Source of the DNA: Clostridium_AW sp040797845
GTDB taxonomy: Bacteria; Bacillota; Clostridia; Clostridiales; Clostridiaceae
Assembly: GCA_040797845.1 (NCBI GenBank)
Contig: JBFNFA010000001.1
Span: 1-64,000 of the forward strand
Direction: 5' to 3'
Length of the DNA: 64,000 nt
Shown here: positions 8,684-16,564 of the stretch, one piece after another
Position numbering within the stretch: position 1 is the first letter of the stretch
Layout of the letters: every line of letters starts with the position of its first letter
The notes under the pieces: generated by a model
Database searches by the model: none
What the model saw: the letters and a program-made list of their open reading frames with translations, nothing else
Told to the model about the DNA's origin: nothing
Translations under genes and position numbers: made by a program

Positions 8684-9337
8684 GTGAAGAATGAAGCAAT
8701 TCGTGCCACAGTACTAAGTGTTAAGATTATTTCAAATGTAAGTCCAGACTTAGCTGAAAAATTTGAATTAAAACCGCACCATAAAAGTTTAGGGTTAATT
8801 ACTGCTGATATAGATGACGTAACTTATACTGCCCTTGATGAAGCTACTAAAGCAGCTGATGTAGATGTTGTTTATGCAAGATCAATGTACGCTGGCTCAG
8901 CTAATGCTTCCACAAAGCTTGCAGGAGAAGTTATAGGAATACTTGCAGGACCTAATCCAGAAGAAGTAAGAAGCGGATTAAATGCTGCCGTTGATTTCAT
9001 AGAAAATGGAGCACATTTTACAAGTGCTAATGATGACAATACAATACCATATTTTGCTCACACTGTATCAAGAACAGGTTCATATTTATCCGAGCTAGCT
9101 GGAATAGAAGAGGGAGAACCATTAGCTTATTTAATAGCTCCACCCCTTGAAGCTATGTACGCTTTAGATGCAGCGTTAAAAGCAGCAGATGTTAAGATGG
9201 TAGCTTTTTTCGGACCACCATCAGAAACAAACTTTGGTGGGGGACTATTAACGGGAACTCAATCAGCTGCTAAAGCTGCTTGTGACGCATTTGCAGCAGC
9301 AGTGCAATTTGTAGCAGAAAACCCAATTAACTATTAA
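8684..9337 (+). CDS. eutL: tandem-BMC shell protein EutL
   Basis: 217 residues, the normal EutL length, with two circularly permuted BMC domains. EutL forms pseudohexameric trimers whose central pore can open and close and which are thought to pass larger molecules. Typical stretches are DVDVVYARSMYAGSANASTK and the C-terminal FFGPPSETNFGGGLLTG. GTG start with AGGAGG upstream. It lies between eutC and another BMC gene. Confidence 0.95.
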   Translation: MKNEAIRATVLSVKIISNVSPDLAEKFELKPHHKSLGLITADIDDVTYTALDEATKAADVDVVYARSMYAGSANASTKLAGEVIGILAGPNPEEVRSGLNAAVDFIENGAHFTSANDDNTIPYFAHTVSRTGSYLSELAGIEEGEPLAYLIAPPLEAMYALDAALKAADVKMVAFFGPPSETNFGGGLLTGTQSAAKAACDAFAAAVQFVAENPINY

Positions 9338-9352
9338 TTTTAAGGGATAAAC

Positions 9353-9994
9353 ATGTATAGATCACTAGGATTAATAGAGGTTAAAGGCTTGCTTGGAGCT
9401 ATAGAGGCTGCTGACTCTGCACTTAAAGCTGCTAATGTAAATCTCATAGATTTGGAAAAAGTGAAGGGAGGAATAGTTACAGTGAAGCTTACTGGAGATG
9501 TAGATGCAGTTAAAGCTGCTGTAGATGCCGGAGTGGCATCTGTAGAACCGCTAGGAGTATTCCTAACTTCTCACGTTATTCCAAGGTTACATGAGGAGAC
9601 TTTAAAGATACTTCCTAAGATGAATGAAAAGAAAGATGAAAATCATCCTAATAAAGATAAAAATTTTAAAAATAAAAATCAAGAAGAAGCTAAAGAAGAA
9701 AAAAAAGAAATAGATAAAGAAGAAATTCAAGTCATAGAAGATAAAGAAGAAGCAAATATAAATGAAATAAATGTAAATGAAATGAATACAAATAAAATAG
9801 ATGATTTAAAGGAAACTGAAAAATCAAAGGATGAATATAAGGAAGATGAGCTTTTAGAAATGAAAGTTGAAGATTTAAGAAAATTGGCAAGGGAATTAAA
9901 ATTACCTACTATGACCAATAAACAGATTAAGTTTGGAAAAAAAGATGAACTAATAAAACAAATATTAAACTTTTACGGAAAGGGTGATAATTAA
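9353..9994 (+). CDS. BMC shell protein with acidic linker and Rho_N/SAP-like C-terminal domain (EutK-like architecture)
   Basis: 213 residues in three parts. Residues 1-85 are a canonical BMC domain (SLGLIEVKGLLGAIEAADSA) closely resembling EutM. Residues 95-165 are a low-complexity, Glu/Lys/Asn-rich linker. Residues 166-213 (LLEMKVEDLRKLARELKLP, then KKDELIKQILNFY) look like a Rho_N or SAP-like helical domain, which in other proteins binds nucleic acid. Enteric EutK likewise joins a BMC domain to a small basic domain, but of a helix-turn-helix-like type, so this seems an analogous solution. The role is inferred only. It overlaps eutE by 1 nt. Confidence 0.85.
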   Translation: MYRSLGLIEVKGLLGAIEAADSALKAANVNLIDLEKVKGGIVTVKLTGDVDAVKAAVDAGVASVEPLGVFLTSHVIPRLHEETLKILPKMNEKKDENHPNKDKNFKNKNQEEAKEEKKEIDKEEIQVIEDKEEANINEINVNEMNTNKIDDLKETEKSKDEYKEDELLEMKVEDLRKLARELKLPTMTNKQIKFGKKDELIKQILNFYGKGDN

Positions 9995-11469
9995 TGGAGC
10001 TTCTAGATAAAGATTTGGTTTCAGTACAAGAGGTTAGAAATTTAATAAAAAAAGCTAAAGAAGCCCAAAGAATACTAGCACAGATGAGTCAATCACAGAT
10101 TGATAAAATAGTAAAGGCTATTGCCGATGCAGGATTTGAGAATGCAGAAAAATTAGCTAGAATGGCCAACGAAGAAACCGGATTTGGAAAATGGCAAGAT
10201 AAAATAGTGAAAAATGTTTTTGCATCTAAAATAGTTTACAATAGCATCAAAGATATGAAGACAGTAGGTATATTAGAAGATGATGAAGTGAATAAAATTA
10301 TAGAAGTAGCAGTTCCAGTTGGAGTGGTTGCAGGATTAATACCTTCAACAAATCCAACATCTACAGCTATATATAAAGCTATGATATCCATAAAATCAGC
10401 AAATTCTATAGTGTTTTCACCTCATCCAAATGCCAAAAAGTCTATACTTGAAACTGTAAAGATCATTTCTGAAGCTGCTAAAGCGGCAGGATGCCCAGAT
10501 GGAGCTATAGGTTGCATGACAGTTCCAACAATGGAAGGTACAGATACGCTAATGAAACATGATGATATAGCATTAATCCTTGCTACTGGTGGTTCAGCTA
10601 TGGTTAAAGCCGCATACTCATCTGGTACTCCAGCCATTGGAGTAGGTCCTGGAAATGGTCCAGCATTTATTGAAAGAAGTGCTAATATTCCTTTAGCAGT
10701 TAAGAGAATATTGGATTCTAAAACTTTCGACAATGGAACAATATGTGCTTCCGAGCAATCTGTAGTAGTTGAGGAATGTATTAAAGAAGAAGTAATTAAA
10801 GAGCTTAAAAGACAAGGAGCTTACTTTTTAACTGATGAAGAAGCTAAAAAGCTTGAAAAGTTTATAATGAGAGCTAATGGAACCATGAATCCACAGATAG
10901 TTGGAAAGAGTGTAGAGGCTATAGCTAATCTTGCAAGCTTAAATATTCCAGAAGGAGCAAGGGTTCTAGTTGCCGCAGAAACAAGGGTTGGTAATACTGT
11001 TCCATACTCAAGAGAAAAGCTTGCTCCAATACTTGCCTTCTATACAGAAAAGGATTGGGAAAGTGCTTGTGAGAAGTGCATAGAAATATTAAATAATGAA
11101 GGTGCTGGCCACACTCTTATAATTCACTCAGAGAATGAGAAAATAATAAGAGAGTTCGCATTAAGAAAACCAGTATCTAGAATGCTTATAAACACTTCAG
11201 GTGCCCTAGGAGGTATTGGAGCAACTACCAACTTAATGCCTGCTCTAACTTTAGGTTGTGGTGCTGTTGGAGGAAGTTCCACTTCAGATAACATCGGGCC
11301 ATTTAATCTTTTAAATATAAGAAGAGTGGCTTATGGAGTTAGGGAGCTTGAGGAATTAAGAGGTAATGAAAAACCAGTATCATCTATAGGAACTTCCTGT
11401 TCTAAGGCTGACAAAGAAGAGCTTATAGATGAATTAGTAAAAAGAATACTTCAACAACTAAAAAATTAA
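9994..11469 (+). CDS. eutE: CoA-acylating acetaldehyde dehydrogenase EutE
   Basis: 491 residues. It oxidises acetaldehyde to acetyl-CoA with NAD+ inside the microcompartment. The catalytic cysteine is Cys251 in DNGTICASEQ; GVVAGLIPSTNPTSTA and GVGPGNGPAFIE are typical of the family. The last 20 residues (EELIDELVKRILQQLKN) form an amphipathic helix very like the N-terminal helix of the PduL protein at 12622, so targeting here is probably by a C-terminal encapsulation peptide. ATG overlaps the upstream stop (TAATG), implying coupling. Confidence 0.95.
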   Translation: MELLDKDLVSVQEVRNLIKKAKEAQRILAQMSQSQIDKIVKAIADAGFENAEKLARMANEETGFGKWQDKIVKNVFASKIVYNSIKDMKTVGILEDDEVNKIIEVAVPVGVVAGLIPSTNPTSTAIYKAMISIKSANSIVFSPHPNAKKSILETVKIISEAAKAAGCPDGAIGCMTVPTMEGTDTLMKHDDIALILATGGSAMVKAAYSSGTPAIGVGPGNGPAFIERSANIPLAVKRILDSKTFDNGTICASEQSVVVEECIKEEVIKELKRQGAYFLTDEEAKKLEKFIMRANGTMNPQIVGKSVEAIANLASLNIPEGARVLVAAETRVGNTVPYSREKLAPILAFYTEKDWESACEKCIEILNNEGAGHTLIIHSENEKIIREFALRKPVSRMLINTSGALGGIGATTNLMPALTLGCGAVGGSSTSDNIGPFNLLNIRRVAYGVRELEELRGNEKPVSSIGTSCSKADKEELIDELVKRILQQLKN

Positions 11470-11497
11470 GTAAATGAAATTTAAGGAGGATTTTATT

Positions 11498-11782
11498 ATG
11501 GCAAATACAAATGCATTAGGAATGATTGAAACTAAAGGGTTAGTAGGAGCAATTGAAGCAGCAGATGCTATGGTTAAGGCTGCAAATGTTACTTTAGTAG
11601 GAAAAGAACATGTAGGTGGCGGACTTGTTACTGTTATGGTAAGAGGAGACGTTGGAGCTGTTAAAGCAGCTACAGATGCAGGAGCAGCAGCTGCTGAAAG
11701 AGTAGGAGAATTAGTATCAGTACACGTAATACCAAGACCACACTTTGAAGTAGACGCTATTCTTCCAAAAACACAAGAATAA
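11498..11782 (+). CDS. eutM: major hexameric shell protein EutM
   Basis: 94 residues, one canonical BMC domain (ALGMIETKGLVGAIEAADAM, VARGDV-like turn, C-terminal HVIPRPH). EutM hexamers tile the shell facets and have a small positively lined pore. I start it at ATG 11498 behind AAGGAGG rather than at an upstream in-frame ATG (11474), because family members begin with MANTNALGMIE. The strong ribosome binding site and a hairpin just downstream fit a product needed in large amounts. Confidence 0.95.
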   Translation: MANTNALGMIETKGLVGAIEAADAMVKAANVTLVGKEHVGGGLVTVMVRGDVGAVKAATDAGAAAAERVGELVSVHVIPRPHFEVDAILPKTQE

Positions 11783-11794
11783 CAAAGTTATAGA

Positions 11795-11821
11795 GAGATG
11801 TGTCAAAATAAGACACATCTC
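11795..11821 (+). other. perfect 10-bp RNA hairpin between eutM and eutT
   Basis: Arms 11795-11804 and 11812-11821 are perfectly complementary around a 7-nt A-rich loop. No T run follows, so it is unlikely to be a terminator. Its place directly after the abundant shell gene eutM suggests a stem that protects the 3' end of upstream mRNA or attenuates read-through. That role is inference. Confidence 0.6.
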
Positions 11822-11847
11822 CTACATCTAATAAGGGATGTGAGTAC

Positions 11848-12606
11848 ATGAGTGTTATTACGGAAAGTGAAATCAGAAAACGCTTAAAGGGAAAAGATGT
11901 TAATGAAATCAAGGAATTAAAAGTGTTAAAGGGAGAAATAGTAACACCTTCAGCAAAGTCGTTTTTAAGTGATAACAACATAAAGCTTAAGTATGTTGAT
12001 GGTGAAGAAGAACTTAAAGAAGTAAAGGAAGAAAAGGTAATTATTAAAGAGAATAATTATAAATTTAAAACAATATATGGTGGTTATTTAGAAGAAAAGC
12101 CAGAGCATATGACCCATCTTTATGGAAATGTTCTTGTTTTTAAGGACCATAAGAGAATTATACTTAGAGGAAAAATAGACTCCCTTGAATCTAAGATATT
12201 AGAAACACAAATTATTTGTTCAAAGCTTGGTATGACTAAAATTGTCAATGACTTACAAGAGATATTAGACTTTGTAAGGAATATTATAAGATGTGAAGTG
12301 CTAAATGAAAAGTTAGAAGGATTTACTTTACAGGGTATGACAGCAGAAGAGCTTAGAGAAAAATCTCACAATCCTCAAAAATATTTTGGAATTGGACATT
12401 TCTTTCCAGACCATGATATGGGAGAGGTTGTTGTTGCTTTGAACAGTTGCAGAAGTTTAACCAGAGAAACGGAGTTAACAGCTTTTTCGGCTTTCAAAAA
12501 CGAATATGGTGATGTAGAAAGAGAAGATTTAATAAGAGGATTAAATAGATTATCTTCATTATTTTGGATTATGATGTTTAAAGTTAGAACAGGAAAATAT
12601 AAATAA
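11848..12606 (+). CDS. eutT: EutT, corrinoid adenosyltransferase
   Basis: 252 residues. EutT adenosylates the cobalt of cobalamin to supply EutBC. The N-terminal part (about 1-50) is a EutT-specific segment and the C-terminal part is helical, as in cobalamin adenosyltransferases, with the FGIGHFFPDHDMG segment near residues 180-192. I do not see the HX11CCX2C metal motif of enteric EutT, in line with other Firmicute EutT proteins. It follows eutM after the hairpin and is followed 15 nt later by pduL. Confidence 0.88.
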   Translation: MSVITESEIRKRLKGKDVNEIKELKVLKGEIVTPSAKSFLSDNNIKLKYVDGEEELKEVKEEKVIIKENNYKFKTIYGGYLEEKPEHMTHLYGNVLVFKDHKRIILRGKIDSLESKILETQIICSKLGMTKIVNDLQEILDFVRNIIRCEVLNEKLEGFTLQGMTAEELREKSHNPQKYFGIGHFFPDHDMGEVVVALNSCRSLTRETELTAFSAFKNEYGDVEREDLIRGLNRLSSLFWIMMFKVRTGKYK

Positions 12607-12621
12607 AGAAGGAGGACTTCT

Positions 12622-13248
12622 ATGGACAATCTATTACTAGAAGAATTGGTAGATGAAGTAATTAAAAGAGTAAGAAAAGAAGCTTTTATAGAAGTAGAAG
12701 CATCCGGAAGACATGTCCATGTAAATAAGGAAACTTTAGAGGCTCTCTTTGGAGAAGGATATAACCTCACTAAAACAAAGGATTTATCACAACCAGGGCA
12801 GTTTGCTTGTAAAGAGAGAGTAACAGTTATTGGACCTAAAGGGTCTATTTCTAATGTAGTGATTTTAGGACCAGAAAGAAAGCATACTCAAGTTGAATTA
12901 TCTCAGACAGATGCTCTGGTTTTAGGCATTAAAGCACCGGTTAGAGAAAGTGGGGATATCGAAGGAACTCCACCTATAATAATAGTTTCTGAAAATGGTG
13001 CAGTAAAAATAAAACAAGGAGTTATTGTAGCTAAAAGACATGTGCATATCACTCCAGAGGATGCAGAAAAGTTTGGAGTAAGAGATAAAGAAAAAGTAAA
13101 GGTTCAAATATTTGGGGATAGACCTTTGATATTTGATGATGTGGTAATAAGAGTAAGTCCAAACTTCAAAACTTATATGCATATAGATTACGATGAAGCT
13201 AATGCTTGTGGTTTTAGTAAGGGAACTTTGGGTAAAATAATAAAGTAA
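12622..13248 (+). CDS. pduL: PduL-type phosphate acetyltransferase
   Basis: 208 residues, with two beta-barrel-type PTAC repeats. It should convert acetyl-CoA and phosphate to acetyl phosphate and recycle CoA in the microcompartment. Zinc-site histidines are visible in ASGRHVHV (near residue 31) and AKRHVHIT (near 138). The N-terminal helix LLLEELVDEVIKRVRKEAF is a probable encapsulation peptide. This enzyme takes the place of the unrelated EutD (Pta) of enteric eut operons; some annotations call it eutD. Confidence 0.92.
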   Translation: MDNLLLEELVDEVIKRVRKEAFIEVEASGRHVHVNKETLEALFGEGYNLTKTKDLSQPGQFACKERVTVIGPKGSISNVVILGPERKHTQVELSQTDALVLGIKAPVRESGDIEGTPPIIIVSENGAVKIKQGVIVAKRHVHITPEDAEKFGVRDKEKVKVQIFGDRPLIFDDVVIRVSPNFKTYMHIDYDEANACGFSKGTLGKIIK

Positions 13249-13267
13249 CCTTTTAGGAGGTGAATTC

Positions 13268-13945
13268 ATGGATTTTGAAAACCTTGTAAATTTAATTGTT
13301 GAAGAGGTATATAAGAAATTAGAAAATAGAACTGAAGAAATATTTAATGAAAAGAAAAAACTTATAGTTTTATGGGAAGATTCCCTAGATAAATATAAAG
13401 AAGAGCTAATTAAAGAGTATGACATATATAACTATGAAGATGGTATAAAAGACTGCGATGCTATAGTGGTTTCAAAGCTTTGCTTAAGGGGATTAGCAAA
13501 CTTAGCTAATGGAATGAATGTTTCTAATGAAGAACGTTTTATTTTAAAAATGATTATGAAGGGCAAAAAAGTTTTTGTAATTAATAGTGGTGTTGAATAC
13601 AAAAGATATTCAAAGACTGCACCCAAAATTCTTTATAATAAATATGTAGAATTTGAAGAAAAACTCAAAGATTATGGAGTGAAATTTATAGATTCTCTTA
13701 CAGAGATAAAACAATTCAAGGATTTAGGGAAGAATAATATTGTAAAAGAAGAAATATCAGAAAAATGTGAAAGTTGTTCTGAAAAGAGCCTTGAATTAAG
13801 GAATAAAAAGCTCATTGTAGAATCGGATTTAAGAAAGCTTTATAAAAAGGATATGAAGGAAGTTATTATTGATAAAAAGAGCATAATAACACCTTTGGCT
13901 AATGATTTTATAAGAATTCAAAAGTTAAATATAAAACGAGTTTAG
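13268..13945 (+). CDS. ethanolamine utilization protein of unknown function (TIGR02536-like)
   Basis: 225 residues. From its place between pduL and eutN it most likely belongs to the Firmicute-only family described as TIGR02536, whose function is unknown. The N-terminal helix FENLVNLIVEEVYKKLEN resembles the encapsulation peptides of PduL and EutQ, so the protein is probably internal to the microcompartment. The middle part (DCDAIVVSKLCLRGLANLANG) resembles the Rossmann-like fold of flavoprotein-type proteins; that is inference. A Lys/Glu-rich stretch and a C-terminal LARIVE-like segment (SIITPLANDF) end it. GTG-containing junction leads straight into eutN. Confidence 0.75.
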   Translation: MDFENLVNLIVEEVYKKLENRTEEIFNEKKKLIVLWEDSLDKYKEELIKEYDIYNYEDGIKDCDAIVVSKLCLRGLANLANGMNVSNEERFILKMIMKGKKVFVINSGVEYKRYSKTAPKILYNKYVEFEEKLKDYGVKFIDSLTEIKQFKDLGKNNIVKEEISEKCESCSEKSLELRNKKLIVESDLRKLYKKDMKEVIIDKKSIITPLANDFIRIQKLNIKRV

Positions 13946-13956
13946 TGAGGGATAAC

Positions 13957-14229
13957 ATGATAATAGGAAGAGTAGTTGGTAACCTTTGGGCTACTAAAAA
14001 AGATGAAAAATTAAATGGGCAGAAATTCCTAGTAGTTAAGCTCTTAATAAATAAGCATAAAGAAAAAGATGAACTTTTTGTAGCAGTAGATAATGTAGGA
14101 GCAGGAATTGGAGATTTAGTTCTCATTACTAGAGGCGGATCTGCAAGAGTTTCATTAGAATCAAAGGATATACCAGTAGATTCTGTTATTATTGGCATTG
14201 TAGATTCTATAGAGGTGGAAGATGAATAA
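13957..14229 (+). CDS. eutN: pentameric shell vertex protein EutN
   Basis: 90 residues from ATG 13957, the length of EutN/CcmL proteins. It begins MIIGRVVGNLWATKK and has the family's DNVGAGIGDLVLITRGGSAR segment. Such proteins form pentamers that close the shell vertices. An in-frame GTG at 13945 overlaps the preceding stop and the GTGAGGGA ribosome binding site, so ATG 13957 is preferred. It overlaps the next gene by 8 nt. Confidence 0.94.
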   Translation: MIIGRVVGNLWATKKDEKLNGQKFLVVKLLINKHKEKDELFVAVDNVGAGIGDLVLITRGGSARVSLESKDIPVDSVIIGIVDSIEVEDE

Positions 14230-14767
14230 AAGTATAGGAGCCATAGAGTTTAGAAGCATTAGCAAAGGTATAGAGGTATCGGATCTTATGGTTAAGAGAG
14301 CTACAGTAGATGTAGCTTTCTTTAGAACCATTTGTGTAGGTAAGTTTTTAGTAGTACTTAGTGGAAATGAAGGAGAAATTGAAGAAGCAGTAACTTGTGG
14401 AGTTGATGCTGCTGGAGAGTATATAGTAGATAATTTCATTATAAATGCAGTGCATCCAAGTATTATTGAAGGCTTGAAGAGCAAATACATAAAAGAAAAA
14501 TTTAATGCAATAGGCATAGTTGAGACTGTAAATGTTTGTAGTGGTATGAAAGCTTTAAACAAGATATTGAAGTCTTCAAATGTCCAGTTAGCCAAATTGC
14601 AGATTGCAAATACCTTAGGGGGGAAATTAGTTTTTATAATTTCTGGAGCAGTTAGCGATGTTGAAGATTCCATTAGAAAAGCTAGAGGGGAAATAGAAGA
14701 AAAGAAAATAATACAAACTTCTGTAATTCCTTCACCAGACGAACTTATATTATCTAATTTATTTTAA
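14222..14767 (+). CDS. PduT-like tandem-BMC shell protein with putative Fe-S site
   Basis: 181 residues with two canonical BMC domains (about 1-88 and 95-178), i.e. a BMC-T trimer subunit. The segment RTICVGKF places a cysteine exactly at residue 38, the position that binds a [4Fe-4S] cluster in the pore of PduT from propanediol operons, and the surrounding residues match PduT closely. This suggests a redox-active pore, perhaps moving electrons across the shell; it is inference. It overlaps eutN by 8 nt and precedes eutH. Enteric eut operons lack such a gene. Confidence 0.88.
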   Translation: MNKSIGAIEFRSISKGIEVSDLMVKRATVDVAFFRTICVGKFLVVLSGNEGEIEEAVTCGVDAAGEYIVDNFIINAVHPSIIEGLKSKYIKEKFNAIGIVETVNVCSGMKALNKILKSSNVQLAKLQIANTLGGKLVFIISGAVSDVEDSIRKARGEIEEKKIIQTSVIPSPDELILSNLF

Positions 14768-14785
14768 TTGAAAGGAGATTGAAGA

Positions 14786-15913
14786 ATGGGTATTAATGAA
14801 ATTATCATTTACGCAATGGTCATTTTTATGGTTTTAGGTGCTATAGATAAATGTCTTGATAATAAATTTGGTTTAGGAGCCGCCTTTGAAGAAGGTTTTA
14901 TGGCAATGGGATCATTAACATTAGCTATGGTAGGAGTTATTTGTTTAGCACCAGTACTAGCAAATATTTTAAAGCCAATTGTAGTTCCAATATATAGTGC
15001 TTTAGGTGCTGACCCAGCTATGTTTGCTACAACACTTCTTGCTTGCGATATGGGAGGATTTTCATTGGCAGTTCAACTTGCTCAAACTCCAGAGGCAGGT
15101 TTATTTGCAGGAGCAATCTTAGGAGCTATGATGGGACCTACAATAGTGTTCACTATTCCAGTAGCTCTTGGAATAATTGAAAGAGAAGATCATAGATTTT
15201 TAGCAACAGGAGTATTGGCAGGAATAATTACAATTCCTATTGGAGCATTAGCGGGAGGATTAGCTGCTGGTTTTCCAATAGTAATGATATTAAAAAATTT
15301 AGTACCAATTATACTATTTGCAGTACTAATAGCTCTAGGATTATGGAAAATACCTGAAAAAATGATAAAGGGTTTTACTTATTTCGGTAAATTTATAATT
15401 ATAGTAATCACAATAGGTCTAGCAGCGGCTGTAGTTGAAAAGCTTACTGGAATAGTTGTAATACCAGGAATGGCACCAATTTCAGAAGGGATTACAGTAG
15501 TTGGAGATATAGCTATAGTATTAGCAGGAGCCTTCCCAATGGTTTACATAATAACTAAGGTATTCAATAAGCCACTTTTAGCTTTAGGTAAAGTTTTAGG
15601 TATGAATGATATTTCAGCGGCTGGTCTAGTAGCTAGTTTAGCAAATAATATTCCAATGTTTGGAATGATGAAAAACATGGATGATAGAGGGAAAATTATT
15701 AACGTTGCTTTTGCTGTATCTGGAGCATTCGTATTTGGAGACCATTTAGGGTTTGTTGCAGGGGTTGCAAAAAACATGATTTTTCCTATGATAGTTGGTA
15801 AGCTTGTTGGTGGTATTGCTGCTGTATTCGTAGCTATGTTTATAGCAAACAAGGTTTTAGGTAAAACAAAGGGAGGGGAAGCAAATGGAAAACATGAATC
15901 CACAAATGCTTGA
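14786..15913 (+). CDS. eutH: EutH, ethanolamine permease-like membrane protein
   Basis: 375 residues with about ten hydrophobic segments and the EutH family segments GSLTLAMVGVICLAPVLA and MVYIITKVFNKPL. EutH is a membrane protein that helps ethanolamine enter the cell when the uncharged form is scarce. AAAGGAGATT precedes the ATG. The end overlaps the start of eutQ by 29 nt, and the C-terminus is hydrophilic and Gly/Lys-rich. Confidence 0.93.
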   Translation: MGINEIIIYAMVIFMVLGAIDKCLDNKFGLGAAFEEGFMAMGSLTLAMVGVICLAPVLANILKPIVVPIYSALGADPAMFATTLLACDMGGFSLAVQLAQTPEAGLFAGAILGAMMGPTIVFTIPVALGIIEREDHRFLATGVLAGIITIPIGALAGGLAAGFPIVMILKNLVPIILFAVLIALGLWKIPEKMIKGFTYFGKFIIIVITIGLAAAVVEKLTGIVVIPGMAPISEGITVVGDIAIVLAGAFPMVYIITKVFNKPLLALGKVLGMNDISAAGLVASLANNIPMFGMMKNMDDRGKIINVAFAVSGAFVFGDHLGFVAGVAKNMIFPMIVGKLVGGIAAVFVAMFIANKVLGKTKGGEANGKHESTNA

Positions 15914-16349
15914 AGAATTAATTAGAAAGATAATTGAAGAAAAGCTAGGCAATAAAGATGAAGTAGATTTTCAAAGACAGAAGGACATTAGTGGAATTAC
16001 CTCAATAAAACTTCCTACAGTAAAGGTTAGTGAAGAAAATAGATTAGATACAGGTAACCCTAAGGATATAGTTTATACAAAGGACTTATTTACATTAGAA
16101 GAAAGTCCAAGATTGGGCTGTGGCATGATGGAGATGAGAGAAACTACCTTTGATTGGACCCTGAACTATGATGAAATAGATTATATTATTGAAGGACATT
16201 TAGATATAATAATAGATGGAAGAAAGATATCTGCTGATGCAGGAGAGATTATATTAATTCCTAAAGGAAGCAAAATACAATTCTCAGTTCCAAACTATGC
16301 TAGATTTATATATGTAACATATCCAGCAGATTGGGCATCACAGAAATAG
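15885..16349 (+). CDS. eutQ: EutQ, cupin-fold ethanolamine utilization protein
   Basis: 154 residues, shorter than the enteric protein (about 230). The C-terminal cupin domain (about 55-150: EGHLDIIIDGRKISADAGEI) is intact. The N-terminal helix MLEELIRKIIEEKLGN is a likely encapsulation peptide. EutQ of enteric bacteria has reported acetate kinase activity; whether this short form has it is not shown by sequence. It is the last gene of the eut operon and ends at a strong terminator. Confidence 0.9.
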   Translation: MENMNPQMLEELIRKIIEEKLGNKDEVDFQRQKDISGITSIKLPTVKVSEENRLDTGNPKDIVYTKDLFTLEESPRLGCGMMEMRETTFDWTLNYDEIDYIIEGHLDIIIDGRKISADAGEIILIPKGSKIQFSVPNYARFIYVTYPADWASQK

Positions 16350-16356
16350 AAAATAG

Positions 16357-16393
16357 GCACCTTAATTCATTTAAATGAATTAAGGTGCTTTTT
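16357..16393 (+). terminator. intrinsic terminator of the eut operon
   Basis: A perfect 14-bp stem (16357-16370 with 16375-16388) with a 4-nt loop, followed by TTTTT. It closes the eut operon 8 nt after the eutQ stop. Confidence 0.9.
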
Positions 16394-16564
16394 ATATTTC
16401 GATAAAAAATCGATAAATGTAATTATTGCAAAAATATTGTATAGAAATGTTAATTTGTATATAATTAAGATGATTATCTATATATAAATATTTATTGTAT
16501 TATTTGGTAATATAGGATAATTATAATTTCTCTTAATTTTATTTTTAAGGAGATATTAAATATC

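Noticed and set aside
12922..13425. 167-codon minus-strand frame across pduL and the next eut gene
   Set aside because: Very rich in Ser, Phe and Tyr, no ribosome binding site, and it covers the junction of two clear plus-strand genes.
14161..14673. 170-codon minus-strand frame over the PduT-like gene
   Set aside because: Shadow frame opposite a well-supported shell protein.
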